NCBI GenBank assembly: GCA_019359325.1
Contig: JAHHHN010000008.1
Location: forward strand, 1-64,000
Direction of reading: 5' to 3'
From: Mojavia pulchra JT2-VF2
GTDB lineage: Bacteria; Cyanobacteriota; Cyanobacteriia; Cyanobacteriales; Nostocaceae
DNA length: 64,000 nt
Every line of letters starts with the position of its first letter. Position 1 is the first letter of the stretch. The position numbers were made by a program, and so were the translations under genes. Shown one piece after another: positions 17,971 to 27,749 of this stretch. The notes below the pieces were generated by a model, which ran no database searches, had not been told where the DNA came from, and worked only from the letters and a program-made list of their open reading frames with translations.

Positions 17971-19149
17971 TTACAATTTCAGCATTGGCAGGATGACAGT
18001 AAAAGTCGTGCCTACTCCAACTGTGCTGTCGACTAAAATATCGCCCCCATGTGCCTCAACACACTTTTTGACAATTGCTAAACCCAAACCTGTGCCAGGA
18101 ATAGAGCCGACATTCTCTGCACGCTGGAAGGGCTGAAATAATCGCTTTTGGTCTTTTTCAGGAATACCAATCCCGTAATCTTGGATTCGGAAAATGATGA
18201 TATCCTCTTGACCAATTACTTCAAAACGTACTGTACCGCCAGGTAGTGAATATTTAATGGCATTGGTGAGCAAATTCGCTAAAATGTGCCGTAGTAAACT
18301 TTCATCCCAAACTGCGCCGTCCAATTCTCCCATACTAGAAAAAACAACATTAAGATGCTTCTCCCCAATAGTTAGTTGAGCTTCTTCAACTAGTTGACGA
18401 CAAAAAGCTTCTAAATCGAGGGAGATAAATTCACACGGAAGTTTGCCAGAATCGGCTTGACCTATTAACGAAACCTCATCCAATAACTGCGCCATGTTTT
18501 TAATTGCCGCACGAATCATTTGCAAATGAGATCGTTTTTTCTCGTTCGTTAATCGTTCGTCATTATTTTGTAGCAATCCAGCAGCTAGGAGGATAGTATT
18601 CAAAGGATTGCGAATGTCATGGGAGAGCATTGAGACAAATTCGGATTTAAACTGGTTGATTTCTTGGGCTTTTACCAGTTCGGCTGTGCGCTCTTCAACC
18701 CGGCTTTGTAATGTTTTATTAGTTGTGCGTAATGATTCCAAAACCTGCTTACGTTCGATCGCATAATGCAACGCACGCACCAACACATCTACATTAACTT
18801 GTCGCTTGACTAAATAATCTTGTGCCCCCTGGCGTACTGCTTCAATTGCTAATGCTTCATCATTTGTATTCGTTAGCACAACAATGGGTATGCTGGGGGC
18901 ATACTCTATCAGTGGTACTAGAGATGACAATCCTTCGCTATCAGGTAGGGTGAGATCCAACAAGATAACATCGTAGAGACACGACATTGTATCCCTAGTT
19001 AATTCCTTAAGCGCATCCTTCAATCGTTGAACATGAACTACACTATACTCTTTGGACTGGGCTTGCTTTAGAAACTCCTGTAACAATCTCGCTTCTGCCA
19101 GGTTGTCCTCAATTAACAAGATTTTTACTGAGCTTGTTGCAGCCATCAT
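17971..19149 (-). CDS. Response regulator-histidine kinase hybrid
   Basis: A 392-residue signalling protein with a receiver domain at the N-terminus (Asp15 in the acidic pocket, phosphoacceptor Asp65 in LLDLTLPD, Thr93, Lys115), a short coiled coil (about 135-165), a HisKA domain with His177 in SMLSHDIRNPL, and an HATPase_c domain (N box NLLTNAIKYS, G1 DYGIGIP, G2 GTGLGLAIVKK). The receiver may be phosphorylated by the phytochrome or Rcp1, and the kinase then signals onwards. It is the third gene of the unit, 129 bp after the Rcp1-type gene. Confidence 0.93.
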   Translation of the reverse strand: MMAATSSVKILLIEDNLAEARLLQEFLKQAQSKEYSVVHVQRLKDALKELTRDTMSCLYDVILLDLTLPDSEGLSSLVPLIEYAPSIPIVVLTNTNDEALAIEAVRQGAQDYLVKRQVNVDVLVRALHYAIERKQVLESLRTTNKTLQSRVEERTAELVKAQEINQFKSEFVSMLSHDIRNPLNTILLAAGLLQNNDERLTNEKKRSHLQMIRAAIKNMAQLLDEVSLIGQADSGKLPCEFISLDLEAFCRQLVEEAQLTIGEKHLNVVFSSMGELDGAVWDESLLRHILANLLTNAIKYSLPGGTVRFEVIGQEDIIIFRIQDYGIGIPEKDQKRLFQPFQRAENVGSIPGTGLGLAIVKKCVEAHGGDILVDSTVGVGTTFTVILPMLKL

Positions 19150-19278
19150 CTTTTGGTTTCACCTCCTGTTGCTCTCCTTATAGCTTGACAGTTCTGAATC
19201 CCTAAATTTGAGAGAATGGGTAATAGATTGGTTTGAAGATGACCGATATCTTCACCCACCTTTATTAGCCCTATCCTC

Positions 19279-19725
19279 TTATTCCGTTGGCAATGTGGCA
19301 GTAGAAAGCCAAAACTCTTCAATCCCTTTCACGATTTGAAAGAGCTGGCTAAGGTTGCGCGATTTAGTAATGTAGCAGTTTACGTGCCAATCGTAGCTGT
19401 AAAAAATATCATCTTCATTTCTGGAGGTTGTCAGCACAACTACCGGAATCCGTTTCAGCGTGGGGTCGCTTTTAATTTCTGCTAGTACCTCGCGGCCGTC
19501 TTTTTTGGGTAAGTTCAAATCCAGCAAAATCAGGTCAGGGCGTGGTGCGTTGGCATATTCACCTTCTTGGCGTAAATATGCCATAGCATCCATGCCATCT
19601 CTGACCGTCACTACTTTGTGCGGTACTACGCTATTTTTCAACGCTTCTTGGATTAAGCGGATATCAGCTTTATTATCCTCGACCAAGAAGATCGTTCTGT
19701 GTTTTTCTTCCGTTTCTACGCTCAC
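19279..19725 (-). CDS. rcp1: Rcp1-type response regulator of phytochrome
   Basis: A single-domain receiver of 148 residues. The acidic pair is Glu16-Asp17, the phosphoacceptor Asp69 (LLDLNLPKKDG), Thr99 and Lys121. The extended loop YDWHVNCYITKS and the C-terminal FWLSTATLP segment are typical of Rcp1-like regulators. Start: GTG at 19725 has a GGAGG (19734-19738) with an 8-base spacer, and the resulting length equals that of Synechocystis Rcp1 (147). A start at 19773 would be 16 residues longer without such a site. The gene overlaps the phytochrome gene by 53 bp, so translation is probably coupled. Confidence 0.92.
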   Translation of the reverse strand: MSVETEEKHRTIFLVEDNKADIRLIQEALKNSVVPHKVVTVRDGMDAMAYLRQEGEYANAPRPDLILLDLNLPKKDGREVLAEIKSDPTLKRIPVVVLTTSRNEDDIFYSYDWHVNCYITKSRNLSQLFQIVKGIEEFWLSTATLPTE

Positions 19726-21976
19726 GCTCGCGTCCTCCGACTGGAATCGTAAAGTAGAAGGTTGCACCTTCACCTAGTTGTGATTCTACCCAGATGCGCC
19801 CCCGATGACATTCAATAATTTTTTTACAGATGGCCAGACCCATACCTGTGCCAGGATACTCTTCTCGTGTGTGTAGACGTTGGAAGATGACGAAAATGCG
19901 ATCGCTAAATCGTGGGTCAAGCCCTATACCATTATCCCGCACTGAGAACAACCACTCATCCTCTAGCCTTTCTGCTCCTATGTGGATTTGTAATGGTCTG
20001 TCGCTGCGGAACTTGATAGCGTTGGCAATTAAGTTCTGAAATAGTTGCATCAATTGTGTGCTATCAGCCATTACAGTCGGCAAGGGGTCGTGGGTAATCA
20101 CTGCTCCACTTTCATGAATACGGCCTCGTAAATTGCTGAGTGTGCGATTTAAAGGTGTCTCTACCTCAGTCAAATTAAATGCGATCGCCTGCATATCTAC
20201 TTTGGAGTATGCTAGCACGTCATCAATCAGTGTCTGCATCAGGCTTACTCCTTCAACGGCGAAGTTAATAAATTCCTTCGCATCTTCATCGAGTTCGTTT
20301 TCATAACGCATCTCTAATAGCTGCACGTAGTTTGCTACTTGATTTAATGGTTCTTGTAAGTCGTGTGAAGCGACATAGGCAAACTTTTTGAGTTCAGCAT
20401 TAGACCGTTCTAAGTCGTGAGCTAATTGAGCTAGTTCATCAGCTTGACGTAAGACAATATTGATGATGGCCTTTCGCAGTTCCAATGCTGCTTTGATTTC
20501 TACATATTGCCAGGGTAAAGAAGTTAAACGAACGGTTTCTTTCCACAGTTCAAATGATTTCCGGGGAACAAGGCGCAGATTTCCTTCTAATTGGCTAACT
20601 TCATATGCTTGATTAGGATTTCCTCCCCAATTTACCGTTTGAATGACTTCTGGTCGAAACCACAAAACATAATTACGCTTGGAGATAGGAATAGCTAATA
20701 AACCGCTAGCTACGTTTTTAAACTTTTCAGCATCTGGATAAATACGTGGTAGAGAATCTGTATAGAATACTTCTTCCTTAACGTTATTTTTGAGCCATTG
20801 CACTAAAAAATTCAAGTCTTCTTCTTTGGGAGTCTCACCAATTAATGTGCAATGCTCACCAAAACACACTGCTGCGCCTTTAGCGCTAGTTAAATCGAGG
20901 AGATTTGGCTGGTGTTTAACTAAACCATCAATAAAATTGTCTTCTTGGGACATATATTCAATCAATACGGTTTGAATATATGACAAATTCATCCGATAGT
21001 CGTAATCTTCTGTTTCTTCTCTAGCTGAGATTTCTGTAAATATCACTCTTCCCAAAAATTCGCACGCTTTACGTAATTCATAGGAAACATATTTGGGTGA
21101 CTGATGATGACAAGCAATTAGACCCCAAAGTTTGTTGTCTTTAATTAAAGAGATCGTCAAAGAAGAGCCTACACCCATATTGTGCAAATACTCCATATGA
21201 CAAGAAGCTGCACTTCTGAGAATTGAATTGGTTAAATCAATCGGATGTTGGCTTACAGGATTATTAATTGGGAAAATTTGTACAGACTCAGAATGAGAAT
21301 CTGGTATTAATCTAATGTAATTAGAAGCGAATAGCTTTCTTGCTGGTTTAGGAATATCTGACTCTGGATAGTGCAGCCCTAAGTAAGGTTCCATGCTGTC
21401 TAGTTTTTCTTCAGCAATTACAGAGCCATGTCCATCGTCATCAAATTTATAAAGCATTACCCTGTCAAACCCAGTCACTTTTCGGACTTCTTGGACAATT
21501 ATTTGACAGAAATCATGGAGATTAGTTGTTTTTTCTAGCTGATTAATGGAAGCTCTAGCTAGATGATAAAAGCTTAAAAATGGAATATTTTCTTGAGAAA
21601 TCGCTGGTTCTAATTCCAGAATCAATAATCCTTCGGGATTACGGTGAAATACGGCATCAAATACTATATAATCATCACCTTTTTTTCTTACCCAAATTTT
21701 AGTAGGGTTGATGTACTCAAGATTTCCTTGTAATATCCCTGCTTTAATTCTCTCTATCTGGAAGGGATCGAGTAAGTCTTCTAATTTTTTTTGCAACATA
21801 TTTTCGGGCGTGATTCCGAAAATACTCCATGTATTAGTGCTAACTTGTAATATTTTTAGTTCAGGCTCCTCTAAAACAAAGAGAACACCGTGAGGTTGAA
21901 TTCGACTAGAAGTATGAATTGGAGCTTCTTTTAAATTATTGACGTTAATATCTTGCGCTTGGAATTCTATTACCAT
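19673..21976 (-). CDS. cph1: Cph1-type phytochrome, sensor histidine kinase
   Basis: A 767-residue red/far-red photoreceptor with PAS (about 20-125), GAF (about 145-315), PHY (about 330-510), HisKA and HATPase_c domains. The bilin-binding cysteine is Cys259 (RSAASCHMEY), the same number as in Synechocystis Cph1; Asp207 in PESDIP and His260 are present, as are the PHY-tongue motif PRKSF (471-475) and the phosphoacceptor His538 (ASHDLQEPL). It is therefore a Cys-type (Cph1/CphA), not a Cys-less CphB phytochrome. First gene of an operon with rcp1 and a REC-kinase gene. Its last 17 codons, rich in Arg/Gly, overlap rcp1. Confidence 0.95.
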   Translation of the reverse strand: MVIEFQAQDINVNNLKEAPIHTSSRIQPHGVLFVLEEPELKILQVSTNTWSIFGITPENMLQKKLEDLLDPFQIERIKAGILQGNLEYINPTKIWVRKKGDDYIVFDAVFHRNPEGLLILELEPAISQENIPFLSFYHLARASINQLEKTTNLHDFCQIIVQEVRKVTGFDRVMLYKFDDDGHGSVIAEEKLDSMEPYLGLHYPESDIPKPARKLFASNYIRLIPDSHSESVQIFPINNPVSQHPIDLTNSILRSAASCHMEYLHNMGVGSSLTISLIKDNKLWGLIACHHQSPKYVSYELRKACEFLGRVIFTEISAREETEDYDYRMNLSYIQTVLIEYMSQEDNFIDGLVKHQPNLLDLTSAKGAAVCFGEHCTLIGETPKEEDLNFLVQWLKNNVKEEVFYTDSLPRIYPDAEKFKNVASGLLAIPISKRNYVLWFRPEVIQTVNWGGNPNQAYEVSQLEGNLRLVPRKSFELWKETVRLTSLPWQYVEIKAALELRKAIINIVLRQADELAQLAHDLERSNAELKKFAYVASHDLQEPLNQVANYVQLLEMRYENELDEDAKEFINFAVEGVSLMQTLIDDVLAYSKVDMQAIAFNLTEVETPLNRTLSNLRGRIHESGAVITHDPLPTVMADSTQLMQLFQNLIANAIKFRSDRPLQIHIGAERLEDEWLFSVRDNGIGLDPRFSDRIFVIFQRLHTREEYPGTGMGLAICKKIIECHRGRIWVESQLGEGATFYFTIPVGGRERERRNGRKTQNDLLGRG

Positions 21977-22490
21977 TACGATTCTCCTCTGTTGTGCGGG
22001 AGCATCAAAAGTAGAGTATCAATAAGTTTGTATTGCTTATTGAAGTTAGCACACTACATTTAGATGTTTCTAATTTACTTGCAGATAGTTAGAGCCATAC
22101 CTAGGCTGGAATCATTTTCCTGAGTATACAGGATTAAAAACTTACCAATTGCCAACGGCAGGTAATGAAAAATGTGAATGCCGAAAAATTTTATGACTCA
22201 CCATTCATTATTTTTAAATATATCTCCAATTCCTTAGGACTGTGCGAGCTTAATAATTTTTATACTGGTGATTTTTGTCTATTCAGCGGCATCTTGCAAT
22301 GTCTCCCTGAATCTGCTTGCGATTTACTGAGTTTAACAGGCAGGAAACTAGGATATAGATAAGAAATGTAAAAAATAAGTGATTAACTAATCCACTAATA
22401 TGTACTTGCGTTAAGTAAAAAGTGTAGTGTTTAAGGATGAATTATTTATATACACTAATTTTTATTTTTTATCCCTTAGTATTTCTGCGT
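21977..22490. other. Phytochrome upstream region
   Basis: This 514-bp gap separates the phytochrome operon from the GT39 gene. It should hold the operon promoter. A 65-codon plus-strand frame at 22165 has no Shine-Dalgarno and no recognisable features. Confidence 0.4.
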
Positions 22491-24005
22491 TTAAATCCAA
22501 GAGTTAAATAACATCCTTAGTTTGTAAGCATTAGCAGATAAAGGTAAACCCAAATAAATAGGCATCCAGAAGACAAAAGCAGCCAAAATCAGAAAAGTAA
22601 TAGTGACGCCAACGGCCCGAAGTTGTCGATAATAGCTGTGCAGACATTGATCTACAAACCAAGCGATCGCTAAAAATACAAATACCACAGCACACATATA
22701 GTGATATATAAAAACGCATCTTGTCACTTTCACCCAAGGTAATAAATTAGCCGCATAATTTATTACCAAGTACAAAGCAATCCAAGTATCTACACTAAGT
22801 GTTGCAGGGACAGACAAACGCTGGTACTTTATCCAAGGCAACACAATTTTTGTCAACAGCATCCCTACTAAAAACACCATCGCTGCAACACCAGTCCACC
22901 ATAAAACAGGATTGCCCATTGCATGGACATCATAAATTACTTTTCCAGCAGCAGATGGTAAATTTGGGCCCAATACAGGTAGAGGATCGTTAACACTCTG
23001 AGCCGTTTGATAATAATAAGCCATTGGTCGAGTCAGCAAAGGCCATTTGTACCAAGCAGCACAGTAAGGATGGACTGTGGGACTGTTACCACCCATATGT
23101 AAGTGAAAATTTAAAATTTGCCGATGTACTTCTATAAATCCGTATCTTGTATCTAGCTGTAAGTGAGGAATCCAAATAATGCTGTAGACTAAAGCAGGGA
23201 TTATTCCTAAATAAAACAGCATCTGAAAAATATTTAGCTGAGTCAACTTTTGTAATGGTGTCTGAACTGTAGCTAATGCTGGTTCGGGAGTTGTTATCTG
23301 ATTGAAATTATCTTTTCTGGAAACAATGCTTTCCTGCTGGAAAACAGAATGTAACCAATGAATTCCCCAACCCACAATCCAGATAAGATAAGCGCCTAAA
23401 AGAAACCACAAGCCATTCCATTTAGTACCAACTGACGCACCAAAACTAATACCAGCCAAAACCAACCAAAACGAACGGCGTTGATATTGATTTTCTAATG
23501 CTAATAATAAAAACCATTGCCCTAACAAACCAAAGATGACAATATAAATATTGTTTAAAGCATAACGAGACTCGACGAGAAAGATACCATCGCTAGCTGT
23601 AAACAAGCCTGCAAGAAAAGCGAAGCTACGGCGATGGCTCAACTGATAGGCGATCGCAGCGACAACTAAGGGAATAAATGAGCCAGTTAGTGCATTTACC
23701 CAACGGTAACTCCACGGGGATAGTAAAGAACCAGCCAGTCCATTTACTGGTTCTTGCCAAAAAGGAACATGACTACCAAGCCAAATTCCAATACCAATAA
23801 TGTATTGACTCAATGGCGGATGAGCATTAAAAAATGGAGTATGAGTAAGATAGTTATTACCAAATTTAGCGAAGTAAACTTCATCAAATACGAGGGTATT
23901 AAATCTGTCTAGTCCCCAAAAACGTAAGATGAGTGATAGAAGAAATACACCTACCATTCCAGTTCGGAACCAAATAACAGAATTGAAAATCTGTTTTTTA
24001 CTCAT
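22491..24005 (-). CDS. GT39 dolichyl-phosphate-mannose-protein mannosyltransferase-type membrane protein
   Basis: A 504-residue polytopic membrane protein of the PMT/GT39 (GT-C fold) family. The conserved first-loop acidic pair is Asp41-Glu42 in VFDEVYFAKF, followed by AHPPLSQYIIG, which binds the lipid-linked sugar. PMT-type central features are visible (ESRYALNNIYIV, GLSFGASVGTKWNGLW-like, RPMAYYY) and about ten hydrophobic segments. It should transfer a mannose-type sugar from a polyprenyl phosphate to an extracytoplasmic protein or lipid acceptor. The acceptor is unknown. Single gene. Confidence 0.9.
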   Translation of the reverse strand: MSKKQIFNSVIWFRTGMVGVFLLSLILRFWGLDRFNTLVFDEVYFAKFGNNYLTHTPFFNAHPPLSQYIIGIGIWLGSHVPFWQEPVNGLAGSLLSPWSYRWVNALTGSFIPLVVAAIAYQLSHRRSFAFLAGLFTASDGIFLVESRYALNNIYIVIFGLLGQWFLLLALENQYQRRSFWLVLAGISFGASVGTKWNGLWFLLGAYLIWIVGWGIHWLHSVFQQESIVSRKDNFNQITTPEPALATVQTPLQKLTQLNIFQMLFYLGIIPALVYSIIWIPHLQLDTRYGFIEVHRQILNFHLHMGGNSPTVHPYCAAWYKWPLLTRPMAYYYQTAQSVNDPLPVLGPNLPSAAGKVIYDVHAMGNPVLWWTGVAAMVFLVGMLLTKIVLPWIKYQRLSVPATLSVDTWIALYLVINYAANLLPWVKVTRCVFIYHYMCAVVFVFLAIAWFVDQCLHSYYRQLRAVGVTITFLILAAFVFWMPIYLGLPLSANAYKLRMLFNSWI

Positions 24006-24369
24006 TAGTCAATAGCTCAATGGTATTAATTTTAGGATTCAATACTATAAACGACGTAAATATATAGGAGAAATATCACATCCTCAGCCTTTATATTAAT
24101 TGTTTAAGTATTGCTTTTAACGCTATAAGTATTAGGCTCATCCAGTTAAAATAGGTACGGCTCAATACTGTAATACTTGTTTGACTCTCTGGTTTCATAC
24201 CCAGACATTGTATTACATGGATAAGTCTGATTATCTAGCTTGACTACAACATAAATCACTGGCAAGCGCAGGAAATTAAACATAACCAAAGAAGCTGGGT
24301 ATAGGGAGAAAATACACTCTCCCTATCTTCCCATCTTCTCTTGTGACTTCATAATTTTTTTCAGATAAT
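24006..24369. other. Intergenic region with a 9-bp hairpin
   Basis: About 360 bp between two minus-strand genes. ATAGGGAGA (24301-24309) pairs with TCTCCCTAT (24318-24326) about 45 bases after the ppsA stop. It may mark the end of that transcript, but no U tract follows on the minus strand. Confidence 0.4.
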
Positions 24370-26889
24370 TTAGCCTTGAGTTTGCTGTTCCACTTTTGCT
24401 ACTTCTAGTATTGTTTTTAAAACCGAATCTGGATTTAAACTGATTGAGTCAATTCCTTGTTCAACCAAAAACTGGGCAAACTCTGGGTAATCACTGGGTG
24501 CTTGTCCACAAATGCCGATTTTGCGGTTGTGTTGTTTTGCAGTTTGGATTGCCATTTTTACCATCCGCTTCACACCCTGACTTCGTTCATCAAACAAGTG
24601 TGCTACTAATGCTGAATCTCTGTCTAAACCTAATGTCAGCTGAGTGAGGTCATTGGAACCAATGGAAAATCCATCAAATACCTCAGCAAACTCCTCAGCC
24701 ATAATCACATTATTGGGTAACTCGCACATTACGTAAACTTGCAAGTCGTTAATACCTTGATGTAAACCATTTTTTGCCATCTCTGCTAACACTAAACGCC
24801 CTTCATCGGGGGTACGGCAGAAGGGAATCATCGGGATAACGTTTGTCAAACCCATATCTTCTCGTACCCGCTTGATGGCATGGCACTCTAAGGCAAAAGC
24901 TTCTCTGTAACCTTGATCATAGTAACGTGCAGCCCCGCGCCAGCCAAGCATTGGGTTTTCTTCATGGGGTTCAAACTGTTGACCGCCTAAGAGGTTGGCA
25001 TATTCATTACTCTTAAAATCTGACATTCGCACAATTACTGGTTTGGGATAAAATGCCGCAGCAATTCTGCCTATGCCTTGGGCTAACTTATCTACAAAAT
25101 ACTGGGACTTAACCTCATAAAGTGCTGTGATTTCAGCAATTTTGGCTTTAACAAATTCATCTTCTAACTGATCGTAGTGAATCAACGCCATCGGATGAAT
25201 TTGGATTTGATTGGCAATAATAAACTCTGTACGCGCTAAACCCACTCCATCGTTGGGAATCGCAGATAAACCAAATGCTTCTTGGGGATTACCCACATTC
25301 ATTAAAATTTGAGTACGAGTGCGGGGTAAATTTTCTAGGGGGACTTCTTTAACTTCAAAAGGTAACAAACCTGAATATACTCGTCCTTCTTCTCCTTCCG
25401 CACAAGAAACCGTTACCTCTTGACCAGTTTTTAAAACTTCTGTAGCATTACCGCAGCCTACGATCGCAGGTACGCCTAATTCTCGCGCAATAATCGCCGC
25501 ATGGCAGGTACGTCCACCAGAGTTAGTAATAATTGCACTGGCGCGTTTCATAATTGGTTCCCAGTCAGGGTCGGTTCTATCTGTCACTAAAACTTCCCCA
25601 ACCTGGAACTGGTCAATTTTGTCTACATCTAAAATTAAGCGTGCTTTCCCTTGACTAATACCTTCTCCAACAGCACGGCCTTTGACAAGAGGAACTAGAG
25701 ATTGCGGATATTCTTTCCCAGTACCCGATACCAAGCGATAGCTACGCAACACATTTCCCCGCTTCTGTGACTGGACAGTTTCTGGACGCGCTTGGACAAC
25801 AAATAATTGGTTAGTAATCCCATCTTTTGCCCACTCGATGTCCATTGGGGTGTAAGTACCGTGGACTTGGGAATAGTGGTCTTCAATTACGCAAGCCCAA
25901 CGTGCTAGTTGTAAAATCTCATCATCGGTAAGTGTATATTTATTTTTTTCACTCTGAGAAACTGGCACATTTTTTGTAAATTTAGAGCCGTCATCATAAA
26001 CCATTTTTAATTTTTTACTACCCAATTTTTTATCAATAATTGGGCGAAAACCTGTTTTTAAAGTTGGTTTAAAAACATAATATTCATCTGGGTTGACGGT
26101 TCCTTGAACAACATTTTCTCCTAAACCATAGGCAGCGGTAATGAGTGCAGCATCTTTAAAGCCGGTTTCTGTCTCAATCGAGAACATCACCCCTGAAGAT
26201 GCTAAGTCAGAACGCACCATTCTTTGCACCCCAACAGCAAGGGCAATACTAAAATGGTCAAAGCCTTTGGTATGACGGTAAGAAATGGCGCGATCGGTGA
26301 ATATAGAAGCAAAGCATTTATGACAAGCTGCTAAAACTCCTTCCACACCAACAACATTAAGATAAGTTTCTTGTTGTCCAGCAAAACTAGCGTCGGGGAG
26401 GTCTTCGGCAGTGGCACTGGAGCGGACTGCTACATCTATATACTTATCTGTAAATTGCTCAGAAATTTTGGTAGATTCAGGGTCTAAATCCCAATCAGAA
26501 GAGAAACTTTGCTCACATAAAGTTTGGTATGCTTTAGCAATCGCCTCTCGTAATTCATTGGGAAACGGTGTATGCATAAGTAGCGATCGCGCTTTTTTCC
26601 CCCGTGCTTGTAAATTTTTGACATCTTCAACATCTAGGTCAGAAAATATTTTCCGCAAATTTGCTTCTAACCCGGCTGATTGGATGAAATAGCGATAAGC
26701 ATAAGCAGTGGTGGCGAACCCAGTAGGTACATTAATACCTTGGGGCGTAAGCTGTTGAATCATTTCTCCTAATGATGCATTCTTACCACCAACTAAGGGA
26801 ATGTCAGCAATGCCCACTTCATCAAACCATAGGATCAGCGATCGCTCTTTGGCAGGTTGAGATAAAGTATTTTTAGCTACTGTAACCAT
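24370..26889 (-). CDS. ppsA: Phosphoenolpyruvate synthase
   Basis: An 839-residue enzyme converting pyruvate, ATP and water to PEP, AMP and phosphate in gluconeogenesis. The N-terminal ATP-grasp-like PPDK_N domain (about 20-370: VGGKNASLGEM, VRSSATAEDLPDASFAGQQE), the phosphohistidine domain with His463 in SGGRTCHAAIIARELG, and the C-terminal PEP-binding barrel (GVGLARTEFI, MCELPNNV, FSIGSNDLTQLTLG, ICGQAPSD) are all intact and collinear. Length is slightly above the E. coli enzyme (792). It is a single gene, and I find no regulator next to it. Confidence 0.96.
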   Translation of the reverse strand: MVTVAKNTLSQPAKERSLILWFDEVGIADIPLVGGKNASLGEMIQQLTPQGINVPTGFATTAYAYRYFIQSAGLEANLRKIFSDLDVEDVKNLQARGKKARSLLMHTPFPNELREAIAKAYQTLCEQSFSSDWDLDPESTKISEQFTDKYIDVAVRSSATAEDLPDASFAGQQETYLNVVGVEGVLAACHKCFASIFTDRAISYRHTKGFDHFSIALAVGVQRMVRSDLASSGVMFSIETETGFKDAALITAAYGLGENVVQGTVNPDEYYVFKPTLKTGFRPIIDKKLGSKKLKMVYDDGSKFTKNVPVSQSEKNKYTLTDDEILQLARWACVIEDHYSQVHGTYTPMDIEWAKDGITNQLFVVQARPETVQSQKRGNVLRSYRLVSGTGKEYPQSLVPLVKGRAVGEGISQGKARLILDVDKIDQFQVGEVLVTDRTDPDWEPIMKRASAIITNSGGRTCHAAIIARELGVPAIVGCGNATEVLKTGQEVTVSCAEGEEGRVYSGLLPFEVKEVPLENLPRTRTQILMNVGNPQEAFGLSAIPNDGVGLARTEFIIANQIQIHPMALIHYDQLEDEFVKAKIAEITALYEVKSQYFVDKLAQGIGRIAAAFYPKPVIVRMSDFKSNEYANLLGGQQFEPHEENPMLGWRGAARYYDQGYREAFALECHAIKRVREDMGLTNVIPMIPFCRTPDEGRLVLAEMAKNGLHQGINDLQVYVMCELPNNVIMAEEFAEVFDGFSIGSNDLTQLTLGLDRDSALVAHLFDERSQGVKRMVKMAIQTAKQHNRKIGICGQAPSDYPEFAQFLVEQGIDSISLNPDSVLKTILEVAKVEQQTQG

Positions 26890-27068
26890 CAGTATTGCCT
26901 CTCAAGTAAATGCTTTGATCGTCAGTGCGGTATCGCTAAGAAATTTTGCCCATGTTCAATTTTAGATATTAGATTTTGGATTGTGTGATTAAATGCACAA
27001 TTTCAGTCAATAAAATTTAACAATTATTGGAGATAATGGCTGTATAAGAATCATGGACGCAATGCAAA

Positions 27069-27473
27069 ATGGCGCAACTAGAACGGCTCCTAAAAATGGC
27101 AGAAGATGAGTTAACTGAGTACAGTACTGATGCTCGTAAGATGGAAAAACTGCGCCGTAAAATAGGTTTATCGGTATCAGCAACAGAGCAACGGCAAGTC
27201 AAACAGACACTATTAGCTACTATGCAATCTAACCAAGTTACCCAAATTGTCGAAGAACAAAGACAAGTAGTAGCCTTACCATTTTGGGGAATTGCCGGAT
27301 TAGGTTTGTTATTAGGAATTTATTTAAATCAACCTATAGGATTGTTAGCAGCTATAGCTGGATTTATAGCTGCTTTTAGAATTCAAAAATGGGGTTGGCA
27401 ATTGCAGGCAAAACGTCTATTGTTAAATACTTTAGAAGATATTGAAGCTCGGATTGCCCAACCTAAAAATTAA
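27069..27473 (+). CDS. Small membrane protein with cytoplasmic coiled coil
   Basis: A 134-residue protein. Residues 1-55 form a charged, heptad-like helix; residues about 72-115 form two close hydrophobic segments (GIAGLGLLLGIYL, PIGLLAAIAGFIAAF); the tail is amphipathic. I do not recognise a family. The strong terminator starting at the very next base supports a real, monocistronic gene. Confidence 0.72.
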   Translation: MAQLERLLKMAEDELTEYSTDARKMEKLRRKIGLSVSATEQRQVKQTLLATMQSNQVTQIVEEQRQVVALPFWGIAGLGLLLGIYLNQPIGLLAAIAGFIAAFRIQKWGWQLQAKRLLLNTLEDIEARIAQPKN

Positions 27474-27527
27474 AAAAAGATGCACACAGATAATGTATTT
27501 GTATGCATCTGTGTGTATCTTTTTTTT
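27474..27527 (+). terminator. Strong terminator abutting a stop codon
   Basis: AGATGCACACAGAT (27478-27491) pairs with ATCTGTGTGTATCT (27507-27520) with one G-U pair; flanking A and T runs extend the stem to about 18 bp. A T8 run follows. It starts immediately after the TAA. Because the flanks are A/T runs, it could work in both directions. Confidence 0.92.
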
Positions 27528-27749
27528 AAATCTACTTAATTTTTATCTATCTGTATCACATTTACCATCAATTTGATACAGAGAGCCACCCAAATTATAG
27601 TTAATCGTAATATTGAACTGTAATCCAGGTAACTCAAAATTTGCCAAAAGCAATTTTGCAAACTATTAATGACTGAGATCATATGCCAATGCTAGCATTT
27701 AGCAATTTATTAAACTGCAAAATGCTGTTGCAACAGCAACCAATGCTTA

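Noticed and set aside
22165-22362. 65-codon plus-strand frame upstream of the phytochrome gene
   Set aside because: There is no Shine-Dalgarno or recognisable motif, and it occupies the region expected to hold the operon promoter.
24301-24326. Calling the 9-bp hairpin after ppsA a terminator
   Set aside because: No U tract follows on the minus strand, and on the plus strand no gene ends nearby.
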